A stretch of DNA of 49,323 nt, taken from the NCBI GenBank assembly GCA_023663805.1, contig JAMPGR010000001.1, positions 873,522 to 922,844 on the forward strand, read 5' to 3'. The DNA is from Clostridium sp. (lineage in GTDB: Bacteria > Bacteroidota > Bacteroidia > Bacteroidales > Muribaculaceae). A program made the translations under genes and the position numbers. Numbering within the stretch: position 1 is the first letter of the stretch; every line of letters starts with the position of its first letter. This document shows positions 7,224-15,807 of the stretch, one piece after another. The notes under the pieces are model-generated. The model saw nothing but the letters and a program-made list of their open reading frames with translations. It was not told the origin of the DNA and ran no database searches.

Positions 7224-9095
7224 TTAGTTGATAATCAGAGAGTCTTCGGGGAAACGGGCCGAGGTTTCGCGTCGTTGTCTGACGATGCCTGTCATCAGCG
7301 AAATCAGTCCGACGCGCCCGAGGAACATCGCCGCGACGAGAATCATCTTCGACGGGTCGCTCAGCGCCGCGGTCACCCCGAGCGAGGATCCGACGGTGAA
7401 GAGCGCCGAGAGCGATTCGAACAGAACGTCGCGGACGCGCAGGGCCGGCTCGAGGATCAGCAGGGAGACAGAGCAGAGCGTATAGGAGAGAATCGAGATG
7501 GCGACGACGGCGTTGGCGCGGCGTATCGAGGTCTGCGAAATCGTTCGGCGGAAGGCGGTTACGCGGTCGCGTCCGGTCACGATTGCGCGGAGGTTCAGCA
7601 GGATCGCGGCGAGGGTGTTCACCTTGACGCCTCCGGCGGTCGACTGCGAAGCCCCGCCGACCCACATCAGGAACATGACCATCACAAGAGTCGGACTGAG
7701 GAACCCGGCGGGGTTGACCGAGGAAAATCCTGCACTGCGGGGTGTCACGGAGTTGAAGACAGACTGGGTCAGTTGTTCCGCCGGGGTCAGGTCGGCAAGC
7801 GAATTGTTACGCTCGAGAAGCCAGAAACCTACCGCGCCGATTATAAACAACGAAGAGAATGTAACCAGAACTACTTTCGTGTTGACCGAGTAGATATGTA
7901 GTTGGCGGAGCGGATTTTTTTTCTTTCTGCAGCGGAAGAGCCCCGGGATGTGGAACCGTTTCAGATAGGAGGCTCCGACATCGCGCAGGTTGACCAGGAA
8001 GGGGAAACCGATCGCACCGGCAACGATGATTGTGCTGACGACCCAGTAGAACGACTGTCGGCCGTAGAGAAGCGCCGGGTTCGACAGACCGTCGGGGTAG
8101 GTCGAGAATCCGGCGTTGCAGAAGGCCGAGAGGGAGTGGAAGGCGGCGAACTGGATCTCCTGGTCGAGGGTCAGGCCGAGTGTGCCGTGGATTGAAGCAA
8201 AGATACAGAGCGCCCCGACTGCTTCGATCGCGACAGTAAATGTCAGGATATAGAACATTGTCGGTATCAGCGACGACAACGACTTCGAATAGATTATGTC
8301 GCGGAGCATCAACTGGCTGTAAATCGACGAGGTCCCGGTAAAGAATATCGCGAAAAAACTGGTGAAGGTCATGACACCGAGGGCGCCGACTTCGATCAGT
8401 ATGGCGAGAATAATAGTGCCGAAAGGAGTCAGAGTAGCCGGGATGTCGACCGGAGTCAGTCCGGTTATGCAGATTGCGCTGGTCGAAAGAAACAGGGCAT
8501 CGTGGAATCCGATGCCGTTGTATGTCGACCGCGGGAGCATCAGCAGGAATGTTCCGAGAAGAATAAATACGATAAAACTCGCCGAGAGAATCAGCGACGG
8601 GTTGGTGCGCCGCGAGACGACAGATGTAATCCCGTAGCATATGTCGGTGACGGAATAGGCGGTCAGAATCGCGAAGAGAAATACCCGGCTGTAGAGAATC
8701 TGTTTCAACAGGGGGATCCAGGGATGGTCGGGACGGGGATATATCAGCGGCAGGAGCGTCACGAGAACACTGATGTTAAGAATCCAACTGAGGATTCGCG
8801 CACCGCGGAAAGTCAGACCGCCGTTAAAAAGGATATTGACGGCGACGTTCAGGATAAAGATTATCTGGACACATCTGATGCCCCGGAGAATCATCCGGTA
8901 GTCTGACGGGGTATGGTCGTAGCCGATATAGACGACGGCCATCGTCACGAAGGCGACAGCGGCCACGAACGTCACGAGAGCTGCTATGGTCGAGATCGTA
9001 CGGACCGGGCGGCTGAAACGAAGGCGGAACCTCTCGAACGACGAGAAGGTCTGCTTCGGAATATTGCGTAACGTGTGGATTATAATGCCTATCAT
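7224..9095 (-). CDS. TrkH/KtrB-type potassium uptake membrane subunit
   Basis: 623 aa when started at the ATG at 9095, which gives N-terminus MIGIIIHTLRNIPKQ; longer upstream readings run through rfbB and are rejected. The protein is highly hydrophobic, with two or more extra membrane segments before the four M1-P-M2 repeats. All four selectivity-filter loops can be seen: AICITGLTPV, SAFCNAGFST, TPRSAGFSS and FTVGSSLGV. It forms the K+ translocation pore and is gated by the RCK protein encoded 15 bp downstream. It is longer than classical KtrB, as is usual in Bacteroidota. The gene follows rfbB by 32 bp and may be read through from the nucleotide-sugar operon. Confidence 0.92.
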   Translation of the reverse strand: MIGIIIHTLRNIPKQTFSSFERFRLRFSRPVRTISTIAALVTFVAAVAFVTMAVVYIGYDHTPSDYRMILRGIRCVQIIFILNVAVNILFNGGLTFRGARILSWILNISVLVTLLPLIYPRPDHPWIPLLKQILYSRVFLFAILTAYSVTDICYGITSVVSRRTNPSLILSASFIVFILLGTFLLMLPRSTYNGIGFHDALFLSTSAICITGLTPVDIPATLTPFGTIILAILIEVGALGVMTFTSFFAIFFTGTSSIYSQLMLRDIIYSKSLSSLIPTMFYILTFTVAIEAVGALCIFASIHGTLGLTLDQEIQFAAFHSLSAFCNAGFSTYPDGLSNPALLYGRQSFYWVVSTIIVAGAIGFPFLVNLRDVGASYLKRFHIPGLFRCRKKKNPLRQLHIYSVNTKVVLVTFSSLFIIGAVGFWLLERNNSLADLTPAEQLTQSVFNSVTPRSAGFSSVNPAGFLSPTLVMVMFLMWVGGASQSTAGGVKVNTLAAILLNLRAIVTGRDRVTAFRRTISQTSIRRANAVVAISILSYTLCSVSLLILEPALRVRDVLFESLSALFTVGSSLGVTAALSDPSKMILVAAMFLGRVGLISLMTGIVRQRRETSARFPEDSLIIN

Positions 9096-9127
9096 AGACC
9101 TAAAACACGCGTCGCGGCGGTTTGGTT

Positions 9128-10327
9128 TCAGTCGTCGGCCGACCCGCGGCTGCCGTACATCTGCTCGTAGTATTTCATATAGTCGCCGGAGGTGACCGAC
9201 TCGAGCCATCCGGGGTTGTCGAGATACCACCGGACGGTCCGCTCGATCCCCTCCTCGAACTGGAGGGAGGGTTCCCAGCCGAGTTCGCGCTGGAGTTTCC
9301 GGGAGTCGATTGCGTAGCGTTTGTCGTGGCCGGGACGGTCGGTGACATAGGTGATCAGTCCGTCGCTGTGGCCCTCGGTGTTGCCGAGGAGGCGGTCGAC
9401 GGTACGGATCAGCAGGCGTACGATATCGATGTTTTTCCATTCGTTGAAGCCGCCTATGTTGTAGGTTTCGCCGATCTGGCCGCGGTGGAAGATCGTGTCG
9501 ATGGCGCGTGCGTGGTCCTCGACGTAGAGCCAGTCGCGGACATTCTCTCCGCGGCCGTAGACGGGGAGGGGATTGCGGTGGCGGATGTTGTTGATGAACA
9601 GCGGAATCAGTTTTTCGGGGAACTGATAGGGCCCGTAGTTGTTGGAGCAGTTCGTTACGATCGTCGGCAGGCCGTAGGTGTCGTGGTATGCGCGGACGAA
9701 GTGGTCCGACGATGCTTTTGAGGCGGAGTAGGGGGAATGGGGGTTGTATCTGGTTGTTTCGAGGAAGAATTCGGTGCCGTAGCAATCATGCTCTGAGCCC
9801 CCCTGCCCCAAGCCCCCCTGCCCCCTAAAGGGGGTGTTGTTGTTGGCGGCGGAGGCTTTCGTTGTGAATGGGGCGGGGATACCTTCGGGATGGTTCATTT
9901 CGAGGGCGCCGTAGACTTCGTCGGTCGAGATATGATAGAAGAGGCGGCGGGGGGCTGGGGCTGGGTTTTCTTCCCAGTATTCTTTTGCTGCCTGGAGCAG
10001 GGAGAGGGTGCCGAGGACGTTGGTGCGGGCGAAGGTGAATGGGTCGCGGATCGATCGGTCGACGTGGCTTTCGGCGGCGAGGTGTATGATGCCGTTTATG
10101 TCATATTCGCGGATGATTCGGCGCATGGCGTCGAGGTCTGCGATATCGGCGCGGACAAAGGTGTAGTTCGGTTTCGACTCGATGTCGCGGAGGTTCTCGA
10201 GGTTCCCGGCATAGGTCAGTTTGTCGAGGTTGACAATATGGTAGTCGGGATATTTGTTGACGAAGAGGCGGACGACATGCGAGCCGATGAAACCGGCTCC
10301 GCCGGTTATGAGTATGGAGTTTGTCAT
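9128..10327 (-). CDS. rfbB: dTDP-glucose 4,6-dehydratase (with an inserted repeat peptide)
   Basis: 399 aa SDR enzyme that converts dTDP-glucose to dTDP-4-keto-6-deoxyglucose, second step of dTDP-L-rhamnose synthesis. NAD-binding motif TGGAGFIGS (residues 8-16), catalytic T135-D136-E137 (STDEVYG) and Y200/K204 (PYSASK) are all present. Residues 162-177 (NNNTPFRGQGGLGQGG) are encoded by a 48-bp palindromic G-rich repeat and do not belong to the family; without them the length is near the usual value. The insertion lies between the DEVYG segment and the YSASK motif, in a loop region that varies in the family. The start overlaps the end of rfbD by 4 bp. Function is probably retained. Confidence 0.95.
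   Translation of the reverse strand: MTNSILITGGAGFIGSHVVRLFVNKYPDYHIVNLDKLTYAGNLENLRDIESKPNYTFVRADIADLDAMRRIIREYDINGIIHLAAESHVDRSIRDPFTFARTNVLGTLSLLQAAKEYWEENPAPAPRRLFYHISTDEVYGALEMNHPEGIPAPFTTKASAANNNTPFRGQGGLGQGGSEHDCYGTEFFLETTRYNPHSPYSASKASSDHFVRAYHDTYGLPTIVTNCSNNYGPYQFPEKLIPLFINNIRHRNPLPVYGRGENVRDWLYVEDHARAIDTIFHRGQIGETYNIGGFNEWKNIDIVRLLIRTVDRLLGNTEGHSDGLITYVTDRPGHDKRYAIDSRKLQRELGWEPSLQFEEGIERTVRWYLDNPGWLESVTSGDYMKYYEQMYGSRGSADD
9796..9843 (-). repeat. 48-bp palindromic G-run repeat embedded in rfbB
   Basis: Coding strand: CA repeats, then CCCCC-TTTA-GGGGG (5-bp perfect palindrome), then further runs of 6, 4 and 6 G. The block 13909-13956 inside ugd has the same length and 38 of 48 identical bases by hand alignment. 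Here it is read as NNNTPFRGQGGLGQGG, in a different frame from the ugd copy. Confidence 0.85.
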
Positions 10328-11205
10328 TGGGGGTTGGTCAAGTTTTTTAGGCAGATTTTCAGCGAATCGGTCCAGTAAGGTATCGGTCGGGCGAAAGTCT
10401 GCTTGTATTTAGTTTTGTCGAGGACGGAGTAGGAAGGGCGGACGACGGGAGAGGGGAACTCGTCGGAGTGGCAGGGCTGTATATCGCAGTCGGTGTTGCC
10501 TGCATCTTCGGCTATCATCTTCGCGAGGTCATACCAGGAGCAGACCCCCTCGTTGGAGAAGTTATAGATTCCTTCGTTCCCCTCGTATTTTCGGTTCTCG
10601 AGGATGTCGAAGATTGCTTCGGCGAGGTCGCGGGCGTAGGTCGGGGTGCCGCACTGGTCGAAGACAACCTTCAGTTCGGGCTTCGATGCGGTCAGCGACA
10701 ACATTGTTTTGACGAAGTTCCGGCCGAACTCGGAGTAGAGCCAGGCAGTCCGGAGGATTATGGCGCGGCAGCCGCTTTCGTCTACGGCCTGTTCGCCGCG
10801 GAGTTTCGTCAGGCCGTAGACGCCGGTCGGGTTGACGGGTTCCTCTTCGGTGCGCGGGGTGTTTCCCGTCGAGCCGCCGAAGACATAGTCGGTCGAGATG
10901 TGGATCAAGAGGCCGCCGACGGCTTTCATAGCGTCGGCGAGGTTGCGGACCGCAGTGGCGTTCAGTAGTTCAGCCGTGTCCGCGTCGGTTTCGGCGCGGT
11001 CTACGTTCGTGTATGCGGCGCAGTTGACAATCGCGTCGATCGAGTTGTCCCGGACCATCCGTCCGACGGCGTTGGCGTCGGTTATGTCGAGTTCGGCAAC
11101 GTCTGTAAAGATATAATTGTCAGCCGCCGGGCTAATTGATTTTTGAATGACCTGGCGAAGACTGCTGCCGAGTTGTCCGCCAGCGCCGGTAACAAGAATA
11201 TTCAT
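10324..11205 (-). CDS. rfbD: dTDP-4-dehydrorhamnose reductase
   Basis: 293 aa SDR-family enzyme that reduces dTDP-4-keto-L-rhamnose to dTDP-L-rhamnose with NAD(P)H. Visible: GAGGQLG at residues 7-13, the STDYVFGG motif with the catalytic Thr/Asp region, and YGLTKLRGE containing the YxxxK catalytic pair. Length is normal. It overlaps rfbB by 4 bp (ATGA type), so the two are translationally coupled. Its upstream side is unusual: the start codon lies next to an array of 7-bp AT-rich repeats that separates it from the four-helix-bundle gene and rfbC. Confidence 0.95.
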   Translation of the reverse strand: MNILVTGAGGQLGSSLRQVIQKSISPAADNYIFTDVAELDITDANAVGRMVRDNSIDAIVNCAAYTNVDRAETDADTAELLNATAVRNLADAMKAVGGLLIHISTDYVFGGSTGNTPRTEEEPVNPTGVYGLTKLRGEQAVDESGCRAIILRTAWLYSEFGRNFVKTMLSLTASKPELKVVFDQCGTPTYARDLAEAIFDILENRKYEGNEGIYNFSNEGVCSWYDLAKMIAEDAGNTDCDIQPCHSDEFPSPVVRPSYSVLDKTKYKQTFARPIPYWTDSLKICLKNLTNPQ

Positions 11206-11214
11206 TTAATTAAT

Positions 11215-11298
11215 TCATAATGTTTAATGCATAATTCATAATTCATAATGCATAATGCATAATGCATAATTCATAATTCATAATGCATAATTCATAAT
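11215..11298. repeat. left array of 7-bp AT-rich repeats (12 units)
   Basis: Tandem heptamers GCATAAT and TCATAAT, order on the plus strand T, (degenerate GTTTAAT), G, T, T, G, G, G, T, T, G, T by first base. It starts 10 bp from the rfbD start and stops 13 bp before the stop codon of the four-helix-bundle gene. It is the inverted counterpart of the array at 11693-11755. Confidence 0.95.
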
Positions 11299-11310
11299 GG
11301 AAATGCTTGA

Positions 11311-11670
11311 TTATTTGTTGAAAGTAGATTTTACTATCGACGTCAATAGTCTCAACAATTCTCTGCAGTCCGTGATTAATGACTCGAACGCTTGCTCATT
11401 AATTATATCGGTTTCAAACAAGAGTTCCAACCAATATTCTGACTCACTTGCTTCTTTTAGTGCGATATTCATTTTTGTACCAAAATCTGCTCTTGATTGA
11501 CCACGGACAGCCTCTTTAACATTGGCACCAATACTTGTACCGGACTTCAACAACTGCCTCAAGATCTCACGCTCGCATCTAACTTTTATCAAACACTGAA
11601 AAAGTTTAATAATCCTTATTGCGAACCGTTTGGATTTGAAGAGAATTATATTATCACCCTCAAATTTCAT
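11311..11670 (-). CDS. four-helix-bundle protein (23S rRNA intervening-sequence protein family)
   Basis: 119 aa, almost wholly helical, with the family signature LRQLLKSGTSIGANVKEA, followed by the SRADFGTKMNIALKEASESEYWLELL region (residues about 59-84). This is the S23/IVP family (PF05635, TIGR02436 type), first seen inside 23S rRNA intervening sequences and later as solitary genes, often near surface-polysaccharide genes; the fold is shared with Avd of diversity-generating retroelements. Biochemical function is unknown. The gene is clearly more AT-rich than its neighbours and sits between rfbC and rfbD, flanked by inverted arrays of 7-bp repeats, which suggests arrival as a small mobile cassette. 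Confidence 0.9.
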   Translation of the reverse strand: MKFEGDNIILFKSKRFAIRIIKLFQCLIKVRCEREILRQLLKSGTSIGANVKEAVRGQSRADFGTKMNIALKEASESEYWLELLFETDIINEQAFESLITDCRELLRLLTSIVKSTFNK

Positions 11671-11692
11671 AATTATAAATTGTGAATTGTTA

Positions 11693-11755
11693 ATTATGCA
11701 TTATGCATTATGCATTATGCATTATGAATTATGAATTATGAATTATGCATTATGA
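11693..11755. repeat. right array of 7-bp AT-rich repeats (9 units)
   Basis: Tandem heptamers on the plus strand: ATTATGC four times, ATTATGA three times, ATTATGC, ATTATGA. These are reverse complements of the units in the left array (11215-11298). A 41-nt stretch is perfectly complementary between the two arrays. The rfbC stop codon (11736-11738) lies inside the array. Confidence 0.95.
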
Positions 11756-12305
11756 ATTCATAAAACGGCGAGTCGAAGTCTTTCAGCAGGGGGTGTTTCC
11801 GGTCTTTGTCGGAGAGTATTGATTCGGAAATGGGAAGCAGCCAGTCGATTCCGAGCGAACTGTCGAAGATCGAGATTCCACCCTCGGATTCGGGACAGTA
11901 GTAGTTGTCACATTTATACTGGAACACGGCTCGGTCCGAGAGGACGGCGAAGCCGTGGGCGAAGCCGCGGGGGATGAACAGCGAGCGGTGGTTTTCGCCC
12001 GATAGTTCGACGGCGATATGGTCGCCGTAGGTCGGCGAGCCGCGGCGGATGTCGACGGCGATGTCGAGGACCCGCCCCGATACGCAACGGACGAGTTTCG
12101 CCTGGGCGTGGGGAGGACGCTGGAAGTGGAGCCCGCGGATGACTCCGCGGCTCGAAGCCGACTCGTTGTCCTGGACGAAGCGTACTTCGCGGCCGACGAT
12201 ACGGTCGAAGTCGCGCTCAGACCAGGATTCGAAGAAATATCCCCGGGAATCGGAGAAGACGCGCGGCTCGATCACGACCGGCCCGTCGATCGATTCAAGT
12301 TTCAT
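11736..12305 (-). CDS. rfbC: dTDP-4-dehydrorhamnose 3,5-epimerase, C-terminus running into the repeat array
   Basis: 189 aa cupin enzyme that epimerises dTDP-4-keto-6-deoxyglucose at C3 and C5. The catalytic His is H60 in RGLHFQ, and the conserved Tyr is Y130 in QYKCDNYY; the GFAHGF segment is also present. The body is complete to DFDSPF. The final residues FIMHNS and the stop codon are encoded by the 7-bp repeat array, so the original C-terminal end has been replaced; the change is beyond the conserved core and activity is probably kept. Overlaps rfbA by 4 bp. Confidence 0.93.
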   Translation of the reverse strand: MKLESIDGPVVIEPRVFSDSRGYFFESWSERDFDRIVGREVRFVQDNESASSRGVIRGLHFQRPPHAQAKLVRCVSGRVLDIAVDIRRGSPTYGDHIAVELSGENHRSLFIPRGFAHGFAVLSDRAVFQYKCDNYYCPESEGGISIFDSSLGIDWLLPISESILSDKDRKHPLLKDFDSPFYEFIMHNS

Positions 12306-13177
12306 AGTTCTTTAGCGAGTTTCATAAGGTACTGGCCATACTGGTTGTTCAGCATCGGGCGGGCGTTTTCGATCAGCCGCTCGCGCGAGATCCACCCCTT
12401 CCGGAAGGCGATCCCCTCGAGACAGGCGATCTTCAGCCCCTGGCGTTTCTCGAGGACTTCGACATAGATCGACGCCTCGGCCAGCGATTCGTGGGTCCCG
12501 GTGTCGAGCCAGGCGAAGCCGCGGGGCATCGTTTCGACGCGAAGCGTCCCCTCGGCCAGATAGTGCTGGTTGACGGAGGTAATCTCGAGTTCGCCGCGTG
12601 CCGACGGACGAATCTCCGAAGCGACACGGACAACGCTCGGGGGGTAGAAATAGAGGCCGACGACGGCGTAGTTAGATTTCGGCTCGGCGGGTTTCTCTTC
12701 GATCGAAAGGCATCGACCGCTCTGGTCGAACTCGGCGACGCCGTAGCGCTGGGGGTCGTCGACCCGGTAGCCGAAAATCGTCGCTTCGCCACGTTCGGCC
12801 GCGGCGACAGCGTCGGCCAGCATCGCCGTGAAGCCGGCGCCGTGGAAGATGTTGTCTCCGAGAACGAGACAGACCGGGTCGTCGCCGATGAATTCCCGCC
12901 CGATCAGGAAAGCCTGGGCAAGGCCGTCGGGACTCGGCTGTTCGGCGTAGGAGAAGCGGACGCCGTAGTCCGATCCGTCGCCGAGCAGACCGCGGAAAAG
13001 CGGGAGATCGCGCGGCGTCGAGATAATCAGTATGTCGCGGATTCCGGCCATCATCAGGGTCGATACCGGATAGTAGACCATCGGCTTGTCGTAGATCGGC
13101 AGAAGTTGTTTGCTGATACCTTTGGTAATCGGGTAGAGGCGGGTGCCGGATCCTCCGGCGAGCACGATTCCTTTCAT
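12302..13177 (-). CDS. rfbA: glucose-1-phosphate thymidylyltransferase
   Basis: 291 aa from the ATG at 13177 ([18 protein letters not shown]), which places the nucleotidyltransferase signature GGSGTRLYP at residues 8-16; longer upstream readings lack homology. It makes dTDP-glucose from dTTP and glucose-1-phosphate, the first step of the dTDP-rhamnose pathway. Also visible are the metal/sugar-binding [28 protein letters not shown] and [10 protein letters not shown] motifs. Length is typical. The stop overlaps the start of rfbC, and ugd is 50 bp upstream, so a shared transcript is likely. Confidence 0.96.
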   Translation of the reverse strand: MKGIVLAGGSGTRLYPITKGISKQLLPIYDKPMVYYPVSTLMMAGIRDILIISTPRDLPLFRGLLGDGSDYGVRFSYAEQPSPDGLAQAFLIGREFIGDDPVCLVLGDNIFHGAGFTAMLADAVAAAERGEATIFGYRVDDPQRYGVAEFDQSGRCLSIEEKPAEPKSNYAVVGLYFYPPSVVRVASEIRPSARGELEITSVNQHYLAEGTLRVETMPRGFAWLDTGTHESLAEASIYVEVLEKRQGLKIACLEGIAFRKGWISRERLIENARPMLNNQYGQYLMKLAKEL

Positions 13178-13227
13178 TTGCTGGTCTGTTGTCTGTCTGT
13201 TTTGTCGGGGATATGTTTCGTTGTCGG

Positions 13228-14598
13228 TCAGTCGCGGGCGAAGAGGTCGCGGGTGTAGACTTTCGCGGCGACGTCGTCGAGCGAGCGGTCGTAGCGGTTG
13301 GCGACGATCGCGTCGGAGAGTTTTTTGAATCTCGCGAGGTCGTTGACAACGCGCGAGCCGAAGAAGGTCGACCCGTCTTCGAGGGTCGGTTCGTAGATTA
13401 TCACTTCGGCCCCCTTCGCTTTGATGCGCTTCATGATTCCCTGGACCGACGACTGACGGAAATTGTCGGAGTTCGACTTCATCGTCAGGCGGTAGACGCC
13501 GATCGTACACCGGCGTTCCGCTCCGGCGTTGAATTCGCTGTTGTCGGCGTAGGCGTAGTATCCGGCTTTGCGAAGCACCTGGTCGGCGATGAAATCCTTC
13601 CGGGTTCGGTTGCTCTCGACGATCGCGCTCATCATGTTCTGCGGAACGTCGGAGTAGTTCGCCAGCAACTGTTTCGAATCTTTCGGCAGACAGTAGCCGC
13701 CGTAGCCGAAGGAGGGGTTGTTGTAGTGGGTTCCGATACGCGGGTCGAGGCCTATTCCTTCGATTATGGCGCGGGAGTCGAGACCCTTGACTTCGGCGTA
13801 GGTGTCGAGTTCGTTGAAGTAACTGACGCGCAGGGCGAGGTAGGTGTTGGCGAAGAGTTTGACCGCTTCGGCTTCCTTCATCCCCATGTAGAGAACGGGA
13901 ATAGCATTGGCCCCCCCGCTATCGGCCCCCCGACCCCCTGAAGGGGGTGTTGTTGTGTCGCTGCCTTGCGGTCCGATCGCGCCTTCCTTGAGGAGTCCGG
14001 CGAAAGTGTGGGCGGCGCGGGTCAGGTAGTCGATGTCGGCGATCCGGCTGATCGCGCGGTTCTCCTCCTCGAATTCGGCGTTCGGGACGATACGGGGGAT
14101 GCCGATGATTATCCGCGAGGGGTAGAGGTTGTCGTAGAGCGCACAACTTTCGCGGAGGAATTCGGGGGAGAAAAGCAGGTTGAGCCGTTTGACTCCGCGC
14201 GAGGCGTAGCGGAGGTAGAGCGAGCGGCAGTAACCGACCGGAATGGTCGATTTGATGACGATTGTTGCCGAGGGGTTGACCTCGACGACGAGGTTGATGA
14301 CCTGTTCGATCGAGTGGGTGTCGAAGTAGTTCCGGACCGGGTCGTAATTTGTCGGGGTCGAAACGACGACGAAGTCGGCGTCGCGGTAGGCGGCCGCGGC
14401 GTCGGTCGTGGCCGTCAGGTCGAGATCCTTTTCCCGGAGATAATTTTCGATATATTCGTCCTGGATTGGGGAGATCCGGCGGTTGATTTTTTCGACTTTT
14501 TCGGGGAGGATGTCGACGGCTGTGACCCGGTTGTGCTGCGACAGCAGAACGGCGAGCGACATCCCGACATATCCGGTTCCGGCAACGGCGATATTCAT
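13228..14598 (-). CDS. ugd: UDP-glucose 6-dehydrogenase (with an inserted repeat peptide)
   Basis: 456 aa. It oxidises UDP-glucose to UDP-glucuronate with two NAD+. N-terminal Rossmann motif AGTGYVG (residues 6-12), D29 at the second strand, [16 protein letters not shown], and the catalytic [10 protein letters not shown] with C303 are visible. Residues 215-230 ([16 protein letters not shown]) come from a 48-bp palindromic G-rich repeat, also present in rfbB, inserted between the LLKEGAI and [16 protein letters not shown] segments; this makes the protein longer than usual. Starts 34 bp after the WecA-like gene. Enzyme activity is probably kept because the insert sits before, not in, the central helix. 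Confidence 0.93.
   Translation of the reverse strand: MNIAVAGTGYVGMSLAVLLSQHNRVTAVDILPEKVEKINRRISPIQDEYIENYLREKDLDLTATTDAAAAYRDADFVVVSTPTNYDPVRNYFDTHSIEQVINLVVEVNPSATIVIKSTIPVGYCRSLYLRYASRGVKRLNLLFSPEFLRESCALYDNLYPSRIIIGIPRIVPNAEFEEENRAISRIADIDYLTRAAHTFAGLLKEGAIGPQGSDTTTPPSGGRGADSGGANAIPVLYMGMKEAEAVKLFANTYLALRVSYFNELDTYAEVKGLDSRAIIEGIGLDPRIGTHYNNPSFGYGGYCLPKDSKQLLANYSDVPQNMMSAIVESNRTRKDFIADQVLRKAGYYAYADNSEFNAGAERRCTIGVYRLTMKSNSDNFRQSSVQGIMKRIKAKGAEVIIYEPTLEDGSTFFGSRVVNDLARFKKLSDAIVANRYDRSLDDVAAKVYTRDLFARD
13909..13956 (-). repeat. 48-bp palindromic G-run repeat embedded in ugd
   Basis: Coding strand: CA repeats, CCCCC-TTCA-GGGGG palindrome, then runs of 6 and 7 G. Same length as the rfbB copy at 9796-9843, with ten differences. 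It is read as [16 protein letters not shown]. The frame is shifted by one base relative to the rfbB copy, yet both host genes stay open. Confidence 0.85.
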
Positions 14599-14632
14599 TG
14601 TTTCGGCAGGGGGGGTTCGGTTTCGGTTTCTT

Positions 14633-15727
14633 TCAGGACTGTTTCATCTGCTTCCCGAGCCAGACCTGCAGGAGGGTGAACAGGACGATGTCGCCCAGCA
14701 GGACCCATCCGACGTTGACCCAGACGCTGGCGATGACGCTGGCGATGGCGAAGAAGAGAGTGAATAGCATAATGATCATCAGCGTCGTACGCTGGCGCAG
14801 ACCGGCGGCGAGAAGACGGTGGTGGATATGGGTTTTGTCGGGGAGGAACGGACTCTGGTGGCGGCGTATGCGGCCGATGAAGACGCGGAGCAGATCGAGG
14901 CAGGGGACAAGAAGCGGGGCGAAGGCGATCGCCAGCGAGTCGGGCTGCATCGTCGGGGTAAAGGTTATCTCGGTGTTGGCGATGACGACGCAGAGAAACG
15001 AGATGATAATCCCGAGCGAGAGCGAGCCGGTGTCGCCCATGAAGATCTTCGTGCCGCGGTCGGCGCGTCCGAGGAGGTTGAAGCAGAGAAAGGGAATCAG
15101 TACGCCGAATGTCGCGATTGCGAGCAGGGCGAAGATATAGGCTCCGGCGTGATAGAGGATAATGGCATCGTAGAGGGCAATCAGTGCGCAGATTCCGCCG
15201 GCGAGACCGTCGAGGCCGTCGATCAGGTTGATCGCGTTCGTGATGAAAACAACAACGAGGGCGGTCAGGAAGAAGGCGACGGCGGGGTGGAGTTCGTAGA
15301 TTCCGAGACATCCGTTGAGAGATCCGATTGTCGTTCCGCTGACGGTCATGCAGAGGGCAGCGAAAATCTGGACGACGAATTTCGCGCTGTAGCGCACGCC
15401 AATCATATCGTCGGCGAGCCCGACGACATAGATCGCAACGAGCGAACAGATTCCGAGTCCGACGAGGGCTATCGTCCGGGCCGGCATGACGAACATGTCG
15501 CTGTCGAAGAACAGAAGGTTGACCGATACGGCCAGGGCCAGAGCGAAAAGAATTGCGGGCATAAACGAGACACCGCCGAGACGCGAGACGCGGTCGTGAT
15601 GGATCTTTCGTTCGTCGGGGAGGTCATAGATGTCGCGTTCGGCCGAAATCCGCAGGATCGAGGGGATGATGACGGCACCGGCGGCGGCAGCGGTGGAGAG
15701 TGCGATAAGTGTGGTTAATACTAACAT
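14633..15727 (-). CDS. WecA/MraY-family polyprenyl-phosphate sugar-1-phosphate transferase
   Basis: 364 aa integral membrane protein with about ten or eleven hydrophobic segments. It belongs to the family that loads UDP-HexNAc sugar-1-phosphate onto undecaprenyl phosphate and so starts O-antigen, capsule or enterobacterial-common-antigen-like glycans. Motifs: D106-D107 in [18 protein letters not shown] (164-174), FMGDTGSL (230-237) and [10 protein letters not shown] in the last cytoplasmic loop. The HIHH motif and the length favour WecA/TagO over MraY. It is directly upstream of ugd and rfbA, fitting a role as the initiating enzyme of a rhamnose-containing polysaccharide. The sugar substrate cannot be read from sequence. 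Confidence 0.9.
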   Translation of the reverse strand: MLVLTTLIALSTAAAAGAVIIPSILRISAERDIYDLPDERKIHHDRVSRLGGVSFMPAILFALALAVSVNLLFFDSDMFVMPARTIALVGLGICSLVAIYVVGLADDMIGVRYSAKFVVQIFAALCMTVSGTTIGSLNGCLGIYELHPAVAFFLTALVVVFITNAINLIDGLDGLAGGICALIALYDAIILYHAGAYIFALLAIATFGVLIPFLCFNLLGRADRGTKIFMGDTGSLSLGIIISFLCVVIANTEITFTPTMQPDSLAIAFAPLLVPCLDLLRVFIGRIRRHQSPFLPDKTHIHHRLLAAGLRQRTTLMIIMLFTLFFAIASVIASVWVNVGWVLLGDIVLFTLLQVWLGKQMKQS

Positions 15728-15807
15728 GTAGCGGTTATTGGATGATTGACTGTATTGATGGCTGAAAAAATGGTGACACTTTACTTTGCAAGTTTTTCCG
15801 GTGACGG

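Noticed and set aside
9096..9785. N-terminal extension of the TrkH/KtrB gene
   Set aside because: The open frame upstream of 9095 is the antisense-frame shadow of rfbB, has no membrane segments and is Arg/Pro-rich.
11311..11670. Diversity-generating retroelement accessory gene (Avd)
   Set aside because: The four-helix bundle is shared with Avd, but there is no reverse transcriptase and no template/variable repeat pair in the window.
11215..11755. CRISPR array
   Set aside because: The repeats are contiguous 7-bp units without spacers, and no cas genes are present.
14604..14617. Third copy of the 48-bp repeat near the ugd start
   Set aside because: A run of G with CGGCAGG resembles part of the repeat, but the palindrome and the CA-rich edge are absent. 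G/C runs at 33481-33525 and 39740-39752 were rejected for the same reason; the former is normal folB coding sequence.
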